Part shown: positions 25,195-35,466 of the stretch, one piece after another
Position numbering within the stretch: position 1 is the first letter of the stretch
Layout of the letters: every line of letters begins with the position of its first letter
Source: Maylandia zebra
Lineage: Eukaryota; Chordata; Actinopteri; Cichliformes; Cichlidae
Length of the DNA stretch: 64,000 nt
Direction of reading: 5' to 3'
NCBI RefSeq assembly: GCF_041146795.1
Contig: NC_135185.1
Coordinates: forward strand, 26,533,529-26,597,528
Translations under genes and position numbers: made by a program
Notes under the pieces: generated by a model
The model's database searches: none
Told to the model about the DNA's origin: nothing
The model's input: the letters and a program-made list of their open reading frames with translations, nothing else

Positions 25195-26985
25195 GTAGGG
25201 CGAATGCTTGTAATTGATAACGTTATTGTTGCTTAATTGAGTGCTAAAAAAGTGTGAATCGTGCGGTGCTGTTTCAAACAATGTGGAAACTGGTGGTGGT
25301 TGGGAACGAGTTCTCCAGACCGGCTTTTTGAAAATGGACTCTTCCTATGTGGCGGCACGTTGACAGACCACGCATTTAGCAGGCTAATCCTCTAGCTTCC
25401 AAGGCCACGTTGGATCTAATTGTATTTAAAAAGCTATGCTTTGTCAATTGGCTAAGTCCTCATCGACAAATGACGTTGTAACAATGGCCTCACTGAAATT
25501 CCGTTCGAATTAGCATGCTAGCATAGGCTAACCCATTTTGACAGATCACGAAAATGACATGCTCATTGTCATTGTATGCTAACAGCACTTAGCTGGCAAA
25601 GGCCGGTTATATTGGTAAGAAGTGGCGATCATCCCTTAGTACTTTACTAACACATGTGTGTATTGCATACTTAAAGAATAACTATAGCTGTGTTCATAGT
25701 AAATGCACACAAGCGCCTCATGTTATTGTCCCGATTAATGCCCCTAGCTTGATTGCTGAAACATTAGCCATGCAAACTAGCCCGCTCGCTAGTTAGCTTC
25801 AACGTGTGCGAGTCGGTCCCTCCCCGCTAAACCTAACCCAAACCTAACATTATGGTAGAAGTTTGAGGGGAGACTGCGGGGGTAATTCATTTCCATAAAA
25901 CCGATAACGTGAATAGGTTAAAAATTTAAGATCAATTTGTAAATGGGTTTCACTCGTGCATTTGGCGTAGTAGAAAGGTTTTTGCCACGGAGAAAGCACG
26001 TGCCTACCGATACGAGATTGATTAGCAGTCAGTATAGCACATCGACTGGACAATACGAGCTTCTGTTAATGTTAGGCCAAAACATAAGATTGCCGTCCAC
26101 GTTTTCGCTGAGTCTGCCGTTGCCGGATAGACATTGTGACCAGTGAGCAGGTAGATTGCTGCTGTTAGTACCCCAAAATCTATCCACACAAAGGAATGAG
26201 AGGCAGTGTTTGGGTTGGTCATTAACACGATTATTGGAGTGTTTGTGTTCAGTGTAACAATAGTTGAAGGTATAAACAAAATGCTAAAGTATGCATAGTT
26301 GTTCATTGGTCAGTCACCGGAAACCGGGGTTCACTCTCTCTGATGGAACACGTGTATCAGCTATCTGTCCTGTGCTGAAGTCAGTAGTGAGAAGGTAAGC
26401 TAACATGTAATTTAGAGACCGTAGCAGGCAGGAGAAGACTGAGATTCGGGCGTTAGCGCGTAAACTTGGCTCCGTTTGCTCAACTTTTTTTTTTTTAGCT
26501 CAGAACAAACCAGAATGAAAATACTGCCACATGGCCACGAACCTCGTAGTTAAACCTTTTCCCCCTTCTTTTTTTTTATTATACATATGTAATATGCAGC
26601 TGAGGTGAATTCTTTGGTGAAGTCTTTGGTATGTGCTTGTCCTGAACCCAATGTATTGCACACAGTGTCACACTGCCTAGATCAGGCTTTTGAGCTTCTA
26701 GTTCAAGCTGAGTGCTAAGTCAAGATAGTGAAAAGTCTCCAGACTGGGAAGGAGCACATGACCATGATAATTGGTTCGGCACATGTCAGCATCTCCTTTG
26801 TTAAAATTGGGTTTTATTAGTATGAAAGTTGCACTCCAGCAAACATTACAATTGGTGAAGTGATTTTTCCCCCAAATGATTTTCCTGACAAGTCTGAGAC
26901 TTCACACTCTTTTGAGCACATCACAATTGTTGCCCTTGACCCAGGATTAATTTGGCTCATTGCATTTACACAGATTTCTGGAGAC

Positions 26986-29900
26986 ATGGCCACAGAACAT
27001 ATTAATGGAAATGGTCCAGAAGAACCAATGGACACCTCTGCAGTTACCCATTCTGAGCACTTCCAGACTTTATTAGAAGCTGGTTTACCACAGAAAGTTG
27101 CTGAAAAACTAGATGAAATTTACCTAGCAGGTAAGGCACCATGAATACTCTTGCATATTCAGTATGCAAATTTTTATGTTTAGCAATTTCTTGCATGTAT
27201 TGTCATTTTATCACATTTTTGAATGGGGGAATTGGGATCCCGAAGCAACTTTTTGTGGTTTCCTACCAAAATGGGTACTGCAGTGCTACAGAATTTTAAA
27301 TTACACATTACCAGAGTGTGTAAATGATTGCAGCATTTGCATTCCCAACATGGTTGCATGAACACTGGTGTCAGGGCGAATGAATTCTCTCCCTCTCTCT
27401 CTCTGGGAGTCTTTTGATGAGCCTATTCAGTATTGCTATTAATTTCTGTGAGGTTTCTCTGCATCCCATAAAATTATAGCAGAGCAGTGACTAAATGGGA
27501 CACTAGCTACAGCTTAAATAACTGTTGATTTTTAGTAGAAGATCAAATGGGGATGAACTGTAATGACAAATTTTGGGGGGGGGGGGGGGGGGGGGGGTCA
27601 TTTTAGGACTTGTTTGGTTGGCCACATCTAGAAAAAGTACTGGTCTGGCCTTTTCAGCCAGATGGAACTGAGGCAGAAACAATGGCAGCAGCTGTCTGGT
27701 ATATGGCTGCCTGGGACAGGTGACGGCCTCTCCATAAAGGAGAATGTAGACTGGCTCATTAGAAACTCCCAGCCACAGTATAGAGGGGCATGAGCATATC
27801 GAGTTGCACTGTCACATCTGTTGTGATTAGTTCTGCAAAAATTTGCTGGTTGAGGAGTAAAGTACAGCCCGACTACTGAATACGGCTCTATTAGATTATG
27901 CTCGTCCCACTCCTCACTCCTAATTGTACAAGTCATTATTCATTCATTATATTGGTTTCACAAAATAATCCCCGTTTAAATACTTCATTTAGGTCCTTGC
28001 ACTTTTGTCAATTATGTATCATTTTTGTAATTTTTTTCCCCCCTTATTAGTAGCTCACTATTTGTGTGTGTGTGTGTCGTTCAACCTGCAGGTTTGGTGT
28101 CACACAGTGATTTAGATGATCGAGCGATTGAGGCTCTGAAAGAATTCAACGAGGAAGGTGCTCTCCAAGTCCTTTTGCAATTCAAGGACAGCGACCTCTC
28201 ACATGTTCAGGTATGCATGCGGTGCTGCTGCTGGTGCTATTTACATAATTTTGAATACCTCAATGCAAAGCCACAATCAGAGTGCTAGTGTAATGAAATA
28301 ACAGTATTATGTTGAAATGTGCAACTACACTATAGGTCTTAATTGTCATTAAGCTTCCTGTTCCTTCTGCCTGCTCATATATATTGAAGGGTAAATTTCA
28401 TATATTAATATTTGACAGTGAAATTGATAATTTTTTTAGTTACTGTTTGATCCCATTTAAATTGTTTGTCTTTCAGAACAAAAGTGCCTTTCTTTGTGGC
28501 GTGATGAAGACGTACAGACAGAGAGAGAAACAAGGGACCAAAGTGTCAGACACCAACAAAGGACCAGATGAAGCCAAAATCAAAGTGAGAACTGATGGTT
28601 CATTTAAAAATCACTCTAAAACTGATTTCATGCTTCGTTCGACACTATTGAATAATGAATGTTTTTTGGGCCCAAAAAATGCAATAATTCTGTCTCTGCT
28701 CCACCTCTTTTTCTTTTTTCCCTTATTTTTTTTTAATTGTTAGGCTTTGCTGGAGAGGACTGGCTACACACTTGATGTGACAACAGGACAGAGGAAGTAC
28801 GGTGGTCCCCCACCAGAGTCTGCCCATTCAGGGGCACAACCCACCATTGGTACCGAGGTATGAAACAATCACTTATCCCTTTATTTAGCCATTTAATATG
28901 CTGCACCTTTATATATTAGTGTGTTCTGAGATTAATTGTATGAGGTGCAGTAATTTATTTTATGGTGTCCAAATGATGAAACTATTCACTGCTGTAGTAA
29001 CTTTGGTTACACTGATAGTTTACCGCTAAGACCTGACTGGATACCATTTACCACAATGTTAGTACCCTTTGTACCACGCATCTTAAATGAGTACTTTGAT
29101 CTCACGCGCTACACCTCCTTTTCCTGTCAACCTGGCAGATTTTTGTAGGAAAAATCCCCAGAGATCTTTTTGAGGATGAACTGGTTCCACTGTTTGAGAA
29201 AGCTGGGCCCATATGGGACTTGCGCCTGATGATGGATCCCCTAAGTGGCCTGAACAGAGGCTATGCCTTTGTCACTTTCTGCACTAAAGAAGCTGCACAG
29301 CAGGCTGTCAAATTGGTAGGTCTACTGTAATACTCTAATTATGACCAGAAAATGAGTTATTCTATGGCTTTGTTTTAACAAAGGGGACTTTTCAAATGAA
29401 GAATAAAGGAATATATTTATGCAGCATGCATGTGCCTCATGTTTGTCAATGGCGACTAATTATCTTAAAGCATCACCACCAGTTGCAATAAGCTCTCCTA
29501 ACTAGACTTGACTGTCTCATTTTATTTATATATTTTTTCCTCTTATACTCCTGCGTCTTTTTGCAGTGCAACAACAATGAAATTCGACCAGGAAAACACA
29601 TTGGAGTGTGCATCTCTGTGGCCAATAATAGACTGTTTGTTGGCTCCATCCCCAAGAGTAAAACGAAAGAGCAGATTGTTGAAGAATTTGCGAAAGTAAC
29701 AGGTGAGTCAAACTGTTTTTTAACCTTTCCCATCCATTAACCATCTTGGAATGGGTTTCGCTTTGCTTGTATATTTGATTGGATACACCTTGCACGTTTG
29801 CAGGTGTAGCTTGTCCAGTAGGTATTTTTAAAACTTTTTTTTTGGTCCAAATGATGATCTTATGACTGTACTTGAGTGATTCACATTACTCTGATGGTTT

Positions 29901-31757
29901 ACCGCTAAGATCTGACTGGACACAAACTGCAGAAAACGTCGTTTTTCAAATTTTATTTCTCTAATTTTGATCATTTCATGTTTTGAATCAAGCATTTATG
30001 GCTTTAGGTTTATGCTTTCCATAGAACATTTGACTTAACTGCTTCTTTGTCTACACTTCTCTCTCCTGTTTCTTCTCTCTACAGAGGGTCTAAATGATGT
30101 CATATTGTACCACCAGCCAGATGACAAGAAAAAGAATCGAGGTTTTTGCTTCCTTGAGTATGAAGATCACAAGACGGCAGCTCAGGCCCGGCGCCGACTA
30201 ATGAGTGGCAAGGTCAAAGTTTGGGGAAATTTGGTCACAGTGGAGTGGGCTGATCCCATTGAGGACCCAGACCCAGAGGTCATGGCCAAGGTAAGGCACA
30301 GGACGAAAAGTCCTCAGCAATGTAACCTTGAGTGTATTTGCACGCACAACCTCTTTCGACTTGTGCATTTGTTTGGATTTGCACTGCATTTCTGCATGGG
30401 GAATAAACAAAACATGCTTCTCTACCCAGGTCAAGGTGCTGTTTGTGAGAAACTTGGCGAGCACTGTTACAGAGGAGATACTTGAAAAGACCTTTAGCCA
30501 ACACGGCAAGCTGGAGCGAGTGAAGAAGTTGAAAGACTACGCCTTCATACACTTTGAGGAACGAGAAAGTGCTGTGAAGGTATGAGGGGAAACTGTCTCA
30601 GAATCAGACTGTTTGTACTTAACCCGTTGGGATTTTTGTGTATGAATGGTATTTCACTATTGTCTCGATTTCACGTCATAGGCTTTGACTGATCTTAATG
30701 GCAAAGACCTCGAAGGAGAGCACATTGAAATTGTCTTTGCCAAGCCACCTGACCAGAAGAGGAAAGAGCGTAAAGCCCAGAGACAAGCCGCTAAAACACA
30801 AATGTAAGCAAGAACTTTGTAATTGCAACTAGGTTTGTGTTGTGTGTAATTAATCCAACAACCTTTTTAGCCAAAACTGTCAAATTTAAAATTATGTTAT
30901 ATGGCATGATGGCTTCCTGATGAGAACTCTGTATCCCCTCTCAGGTATGATGATTACTATTATTACGGTCCCCCCCACATGCCACCACCAACAAGAGGCA
31001 GAGGACGAGGCGGTAGAGGAGGTTATTCTTATCCGCCTGATTATTATGGATATGAAGACTATTACGATTACTATGGATATAATTACCACAACTACCGGGG
31101 CGGCTACGATGACCCGTACTATGGCTATGAGGACTTCCAAGCATCTGGGAGAGGAAGAGGAGCAAGAGGAGTCCGTGGTGGTGCCAATCAGACCAGGGGC
31201 CGTGGTGCTATCACCCCAAGGGGTCGAGTGGGCTTCTCCCAACGAGGAGGCCTTGGAACAATCAGAGGTTAATGACTTTTTCCTGTGTGACCACCCACCC
31301 CACCTCCACATTTTTACTTTGTGCTTTTTATTTTCAAATTTAAAAATACATTTAAGCTCGGTTTGCTGTAAGCAAGTATTCTGACATTGGGTCAGAAATT
31401 AAAGCACAAAGTTAAGAGCAGTGGCGTGAATGAAACGACTGATGGATAGAAAATGAAAGCAGCTATAGTTGTGAAAAGTTAAGGGCGATTATCTTCAAAT
31501 GAACTTGGCCATATTCTAAGGCTCCAGTTTTCTGGTGGGATCTTTGAGTCAGCTTGTTTGCCAGCAGAGAGGGTCATTCATAGCATTTTTAAGGCCAGCT
31601 GATGCCCACATAAGTGGCAAGACCACTGGTGTGAATGTCGGATGTCTGCTCTAATTGTCTGATTTATGGCAAATGTGTGCAACATTGGTTTCCTGTGCTA
31701 ATTTCATCTTTCTTTCCTATTGGTCCAGCAGGGAAACGGGGCCGAGGGCGGTCCTGA
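26986..31757 (+). CDS. syncrip: SYNCRIP / hnRNP Q, RNA-binding protein with three RRMs
   Basis: Coding exons 26986-27130, 28092-28210, 28477-28584, 28744-28857, 29139-29315, 29567-29702, 30085-30290, 30430-30579, 30682-30803, 30945-31267 and 31729-31757 total 1629 nt (542 residues). All phases agree. ATG 26986 starts [20 protein letters not shown], the family N-terminus. Residues 1-160 form the acidic N-terminal domain ([20 protein letters not shown]). RRM1 begins near 162 ([15 protein letters not shown]), RRM2 near 241 ([16 protein letters not shown]) and RRM3 near 337 ([16 protein letters not shown]). Residues from 426 on are Tyr/Gly- and RGG-rich. The family acts in mRNA splicing, transport and translation in nucleus and cytoplasm. 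The last exon adds only GKRGRGRS before the stop. The longer C-terminus with a bipartite NLS seen in some mammalian isoforms was not found downstream. Introns 5 and 7 host snoRNA candidates. Confidence 0.96.
27575..27597. repeat. Poly(G) run of 23
   Basis: Uninterrupted G tract on the plus strand in the second syncrip intron (first coding intron). It could form a quadruplex in DNA or pre-mRNA. Exact length may be a sequencing estimate. Confidence 0.8.
28964..29045 (+). ncRNA. Box C/D snoRNA candidate 1, in syncrip intron 5
   Basis: About 82 nt. Terminal arms GGTGTCCA (28964-28971) and TGGATACC (29038-29045) pair over 8 bp with one G-U. Just inside are a C box ATGATGA (28973-28979) and a D box CTGA (29033-29036). 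An internal C'-like TGATAGT is at 29013-29019. Between C' and D lies the possible guide TTACCGCTAAGAC. It sits about 93 nt before the 3' splice site, near the usual spacing for intron-processed snoRNAs. A related copy lies two introns downstream. In the guide, ACCGCTAAGA is complementary to 5.8S rRNA UCUUAGCGGU (residues 5-14), as I recall that sequence. The D+5 rule would point to residue 8. Confidence 0.7.
29844..29923 (+). ncRNA. Box C/D snoRNA candidate 2, in syncrip intron 7
   Basis: About 80 nt. Flanking arms TCCA and TGGA form a short terminal stem. The C box is ATGATGA (29851-29857), the C' box TGATGGT (29892-29898) and the D box CTGA (29912-29915). Its 3' half differs from the copy in intron 5 at only two transitions over about 30 nt, and the 10-nt guide core ACCGCTAAGA (29901-29910) is identical. 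The 5' halves have diverged. Conservation limited to C', guide and D is what two paralogous snoRNAs with a shared target would show. The distance to the 3' splice site (about 160 nt) is longer than in copy 1. Confidence 0.65.
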
Positions 31758-32266
31758 CCTGTCACAGTGGATACTGACTTGATATGTGGGGTTACACCGT
31801 AAGCTGCAATGGATGTCGAAACAACAAGCATGAGAAAAAGGTCCAATGATATTCCAGCCTTACAGAAGAAGCATCTCCCCTCCTCTATATTTTAACTCAC
31901 TTTAGCCCTTTTCAGACATGGGTTAATGCATAACTATAATCTCTTTAGTGGTGTCATTCTGCCAATCAGACATGGGTCACTTTTACATTAATATTCATCA
32001 TGGCATCATTCAGATATGCCTACGATAATGCATGCAAAAGAATTGTTACTTTATGGCAACAAATTCTGTCAGCATCAACTCAAAATGTAACCACGTTTTT
32101 GAACGCTTGCGCTCTCTGCGCTGTTAAGGTTTTCCATGCAGAGTAGGAGATGCATCTCTTATGGATCGTGAAGAAATGTCTTAATATTTGGAAACCAAAC
32201 AGATAAGAGGGCATAGGGCAAGTTTTGCTCTTGAACACTTTCTTTTGTGAGCCGAGCAGTTTAGAG

Positions 32267-32492
32267 CAGGGGTGCCCAATCCCGGTCCTCGAGAGCTACC
32301 GTCATGCAGCTTTTAGATGCATCCTTGTTCCCACACACCCGAATCAAATGAATGGCTTGTTATCAGGACTTTGCCAAACACGATGGCATGCTGAAGAGGT
32401 AATCAAACTATTTGATTCAGCTGTGTTGGAGTAGGGATGCATCTAAAAGCTGCAGGATAGTAGCTCTCGAGGACTGGGATTGGGCAGCCCTG
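32267..32492. mobile_element. hAT-type MITE with 31-bp inverted ends and perfect 8-bp TSD
   Basis: The element begins CAGGGGTGCCCAATCCCGGT and ends with the near-perfect inverse (ATTGGGCAGCCCTG). The inverted ends extend about 31 bp through CCTCGAGAGCTA. GTTTAGAG is duplicated exactly at 32259-32266 and 32493-32500. CAG...CTG termini and 8-bp duplications define the hAT superfamily. No transposase is encoded, so it is a non-autonomous copy inserted in the syncrip 3' UTR. Confidence 0.92.
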
Positions 32493-34040
32493 GTTTAGAG
32501 CGTCAACATGAACTGTCTATCTTGGGTGTGCCCATCCGTTAATGTTACTGTGTACAGTTCAACCTTATGCTGTGTTTAAAGACTTGTTACTAGGTCCAAC
32601 CTAGTAAGCTTACCAATGCAACTTTCATGGAAAAGTGACCTGGGTGCTCATGCAAATGAAGCCACCATGTTCAGATTATTGGAGAGTAGTGCATGTCTGA
32701 AAAGGGCTCATTTTTTGTTTTTGTTTTGAAGCTGCCACCTTATAAAATGACTGGAGGAGTCTGAATACTTGCCACAGCCTCTTTGCTGAGTCCCTGTTCC
32801 TAGACGGGGACCTATGAATTGCCCTTACAATCTACCCCTTCCCTGTCCCTGAACATGCCATTTTAATTTTTTTTTTAAATTAATGACGAAATTGCACTTT
32901 TTAAGTTCTTAGGTTTGAAGTGGCTCAAAGGAGCTTGATGCTATTGTATATTTTTGTGCTAATCGGAATTTTTATTGTCGGAATATCCATGTTAATCTTA
33001 ATTGTTTGATCTGGATGTTTGAAAGAGAACATTTGCAGGGTTTTAGGGTGTACCCACCTGGCATGGATAAGTCAGGCATTCCAGGAAAGTGGTTCTTTTC
33101 AGAACTTGTCTTTAAAGGGTTGGTTGACTACCTCAGTACAGAGGACTAAACTACCCGGCCTGTACTGTAAATAGGGAAACTATATCGATGAAAGCAGGGC
33201 TTGTTTTCATACAAAATATGCACAAGAGCTGCAGCGCAAAAACGATGTACTTAATGTAATATAGTCATTTTAGCTGCAGCTCTGCAGACTGCAAACAGTC
33301 ACACCGGGCATGCAAAACAATCTCATATGATGAGTCTGAACAAGCCCTGCTTTTATCTTATTTTGAACTGAATTAGCTGCCTTGCTTATTCAGAGTATGT
33401 AGTTACTGGTTGTATAGTTTTTCGGAAAATGTTACTTTTGTAAAGGCTTCAAGATCACGGGCATCCAACTGCCTTTGATTAAAAAAAAAACAATAAAAAA
33501 AACAAAACAAAAATAAAGCCCTGCAGTGTCCCTTTTGTGCCACTGTATTCTTCCAGTGGGTTTGTTTTTATATCAATACAACACATTTTCAGACAGCATC
33601 GGAATAATGTAAGAGCCTAATCCAATCCTTCCTCTTATAAGATCGTGTTAATCTCGAATGATCCCTCCCCAGTACAGCAACTATGTAGAAGATCTCTGGA
33701 GTTAATCTTATTGGATGACTGACTTGCCATATTGCCCAGCCAGTGAGCATGTGTGCCTAACATTAGCTGCTATGATTTGGTGAGGGATCATGGTCTCACA
33801 GTGGTAGAAGGGATACTGCAGTGAACGATTTCTACTTCCAGGTATAGCATAAAGGAAACTGCTCTTCAATCCCAGTTTTCTATACAGTTAACTCCCTCAG
33901 TAAAATCATAACAACCACCTTTTGAGAAAAAAAAATGTTAGCAGTTTTAAACTATTGTTGGTGGCCAACAACGTTTTTTGCATTCCTGCAAATAAATTGT
34001 TTTATACTGTAAAATGGAGGTGAGTGTAACTTATTTTTGT

Positions 34041-34046
34041 AATAAA
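34041..34046 (+). terminator. syncrip polyadenylation signal AATAAA
   Basis: Canonical hexamer followed by a T-rich stretch (GTTTTTGATTTTTA), which fits a cleavage site near 34060. Confidence 0.55.
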
Positions 34047-34060
34047 GTTTTTGATTTTTA

Positions 34061-34739
34061 TCTGTGTCTTACTCTTTTGATTAAAACAAAAGCCTTCATG
34101 AGGTGCAAGGACTTTATTAACTGGAGGCAGTCGATCATTTTGGATTTTGGTATTTTAAATTTCATGTAAAAAGATTTGCATTAAAGTTTCATGTTAAAAT
34201 GCAAGATTTCGAATAAATATTTTCCTAAACGGGTTGACGAGCGCAGTGGGGGTGTGTAATAGACAAGATCTAATATGCTACAGTTTATGTATCTTTTTTC
34301 ATCTTTATATATATATATGTATGTTTTGTGTGTGTATAATAGTGTATATGATTTATAAGGCTTATATTATTAGATTCATAGGACAGGCATACATGCACAG
34401 TATTGGTGCCTTTGAATAAATTAAACAGTATTTATTGCATTGAGTCGTCAAATGTAACAATACTGCGTTAGTATAGTTACTATTACAGTAATCTACAGCC
34501 TGATGTTAAAAGCTCTAAACGCCTTTGTGTCAGTTAACTGAAAGTAGGTCATCGCGAGTGATGGAGCTACTGTAGGAGGGCTATTTGCCGGTTAACCCAA
34601 TTTAAGTCCACGTTAAAAAACGCAATTTCCCATGTTCCCTTGTGCAGTTTCTTCGATCAAAGTACGACTGTAAGCTGTTTACCACACACACAAATCAATG
34701 GTGCTTCGCTTCGAGTCCGTTAAATGTGACAATAATATA
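34061..34739. other. Intergenic, syncrip to snx14
   Basis: About 680 bp, AT-rich with a short TA/TG repeat near 34305-34340. No gene or transposon was seen. Confidence 0.5.
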
Positions 34740-35466
34740 AATAATGGCCGCTCCAGTGAGCACTACTCCGCTCCGGGACTCGTCTCCTTGATCCGGGCAC
34801 CTTGGCGTGGGTTTCATTTCAAGGGGAATATGTGGGGGACACGTCCGTTACCTCAGAGCTAAACTACAGGAGCCAGTAGCAGCTACTGCTGCTGGGAGCG
34901 CAGCGGAGGTGACATCACACGTCTCCAGCGCTGACAACCGAGGCACCAACCACCGCCGCTGCTGCTGCTCCTCAATGGACAGCTATTCCCGTGACAGGAC
35001 CGCGGCCATTAACCAAAACGGCAACCTATCAGAGTTTTAGGACGGTCCACGCACGAATGATGCTGTGTAACTGCCACTAATCCTGCTGTGGCTCACAGCT
35101 GTGCGCGGCTCTGCTCTCTGCGCTCATCCTGCACACAGGCAACCTGCTTATGTATTTATTTTGTTTTTGCAAATTCATTATGGTGTCGCGCCTGAACTAC
35201 AGTGAAAAATGGCCCATATCGTCCGCCGTACACTTACAGTAAGTGCTTGAGTCGATATGTTAAAATCAGTGCAACCTGATACGTATGTTAAGCGGAATAG
35301 ATAGATTTAAAAAAAATAAAAAATAAAATAAAATACTGTGACTTTGAGTAAGGAGCTCTTGCTTCCTGCTACACGCCCTTATTTATTTGTAGCCTGCAGC
35401 CACTTCGTAATGCGACCTTTATTTATTTACAGTAATATGCAGTAGGCTGGATGCTGACAGACAAAG
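34740..35466 (+). promoter_or_regulatory. snx14 promoter and 5' UTR
   Basis: A locally GC- and CpG-rich stretch (about 34740-35120) precedes the snx14 start codon at 35467. It includes AATGGCCGCTCC (YY1-like, 34742-34753) and TGACATCA, a CRE variant, near 34910. No TATA box is obvious. An open frame at 34807-35040 has no recognisable protein and is taken as untranslated or promoter sequence. Confidence 0.4.

Larger units (their letters stand above)
31758..34060 (+). other. syncrip 3' UTR
   Basis: About 2.3 kb after the stop with no gene-like frame, ending near the AATAAA at 34041-34046. An earlier AATAAA occurs near 33511-33516 after an A-rich stretch. The 226-bp MITE at 32267-32492 would be part of the mature transcript. 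Confidence 0.6.

Noticed and set aside
26860..26985. In-frame upstream ATG that would extend syncrip by 42 residues
   Set aside because: The extension crosses the splice acceptor at 26971-26973 and is not like the family. ATG 26986 matches the known N-terminus.
28585..28743. A third snoRNA in syncrip intron 4 (CTGATGGT ... ACTGA)
   Set aside because: C'- and D-like strings are present but there is no C box or terminal stem.
28964..29045. Assigning the snoRNA candidates as SNORD50 orthologues because of neighbouring SNHG5 in human
   Set aside because: The guide next to the D box does not resemble the U50 guide. Only the C-box region is alike.
28964..29923. Interpreting the repeated 30-nt block in syncrip introns as a transposon or target duplication
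   Set aside because: The similarity is concentrated in C', guide and D elements, with compatible stems and box positions, which a transposon footprint would not explain.
30892..31384. Long frames on both strands over the syncrip RGG exon (139 and 154 codons)
   Set aside because: Shadows of the repetitive Tyr/Gly/Arg-coding exon in other frames.
34807..35040. 77-codon open frame upstream of snx14
   Set aside because: Composition follows the CpG-rich promoter, with alanine/serine repeats and no recognisable protein. It ends before the snx14 start.
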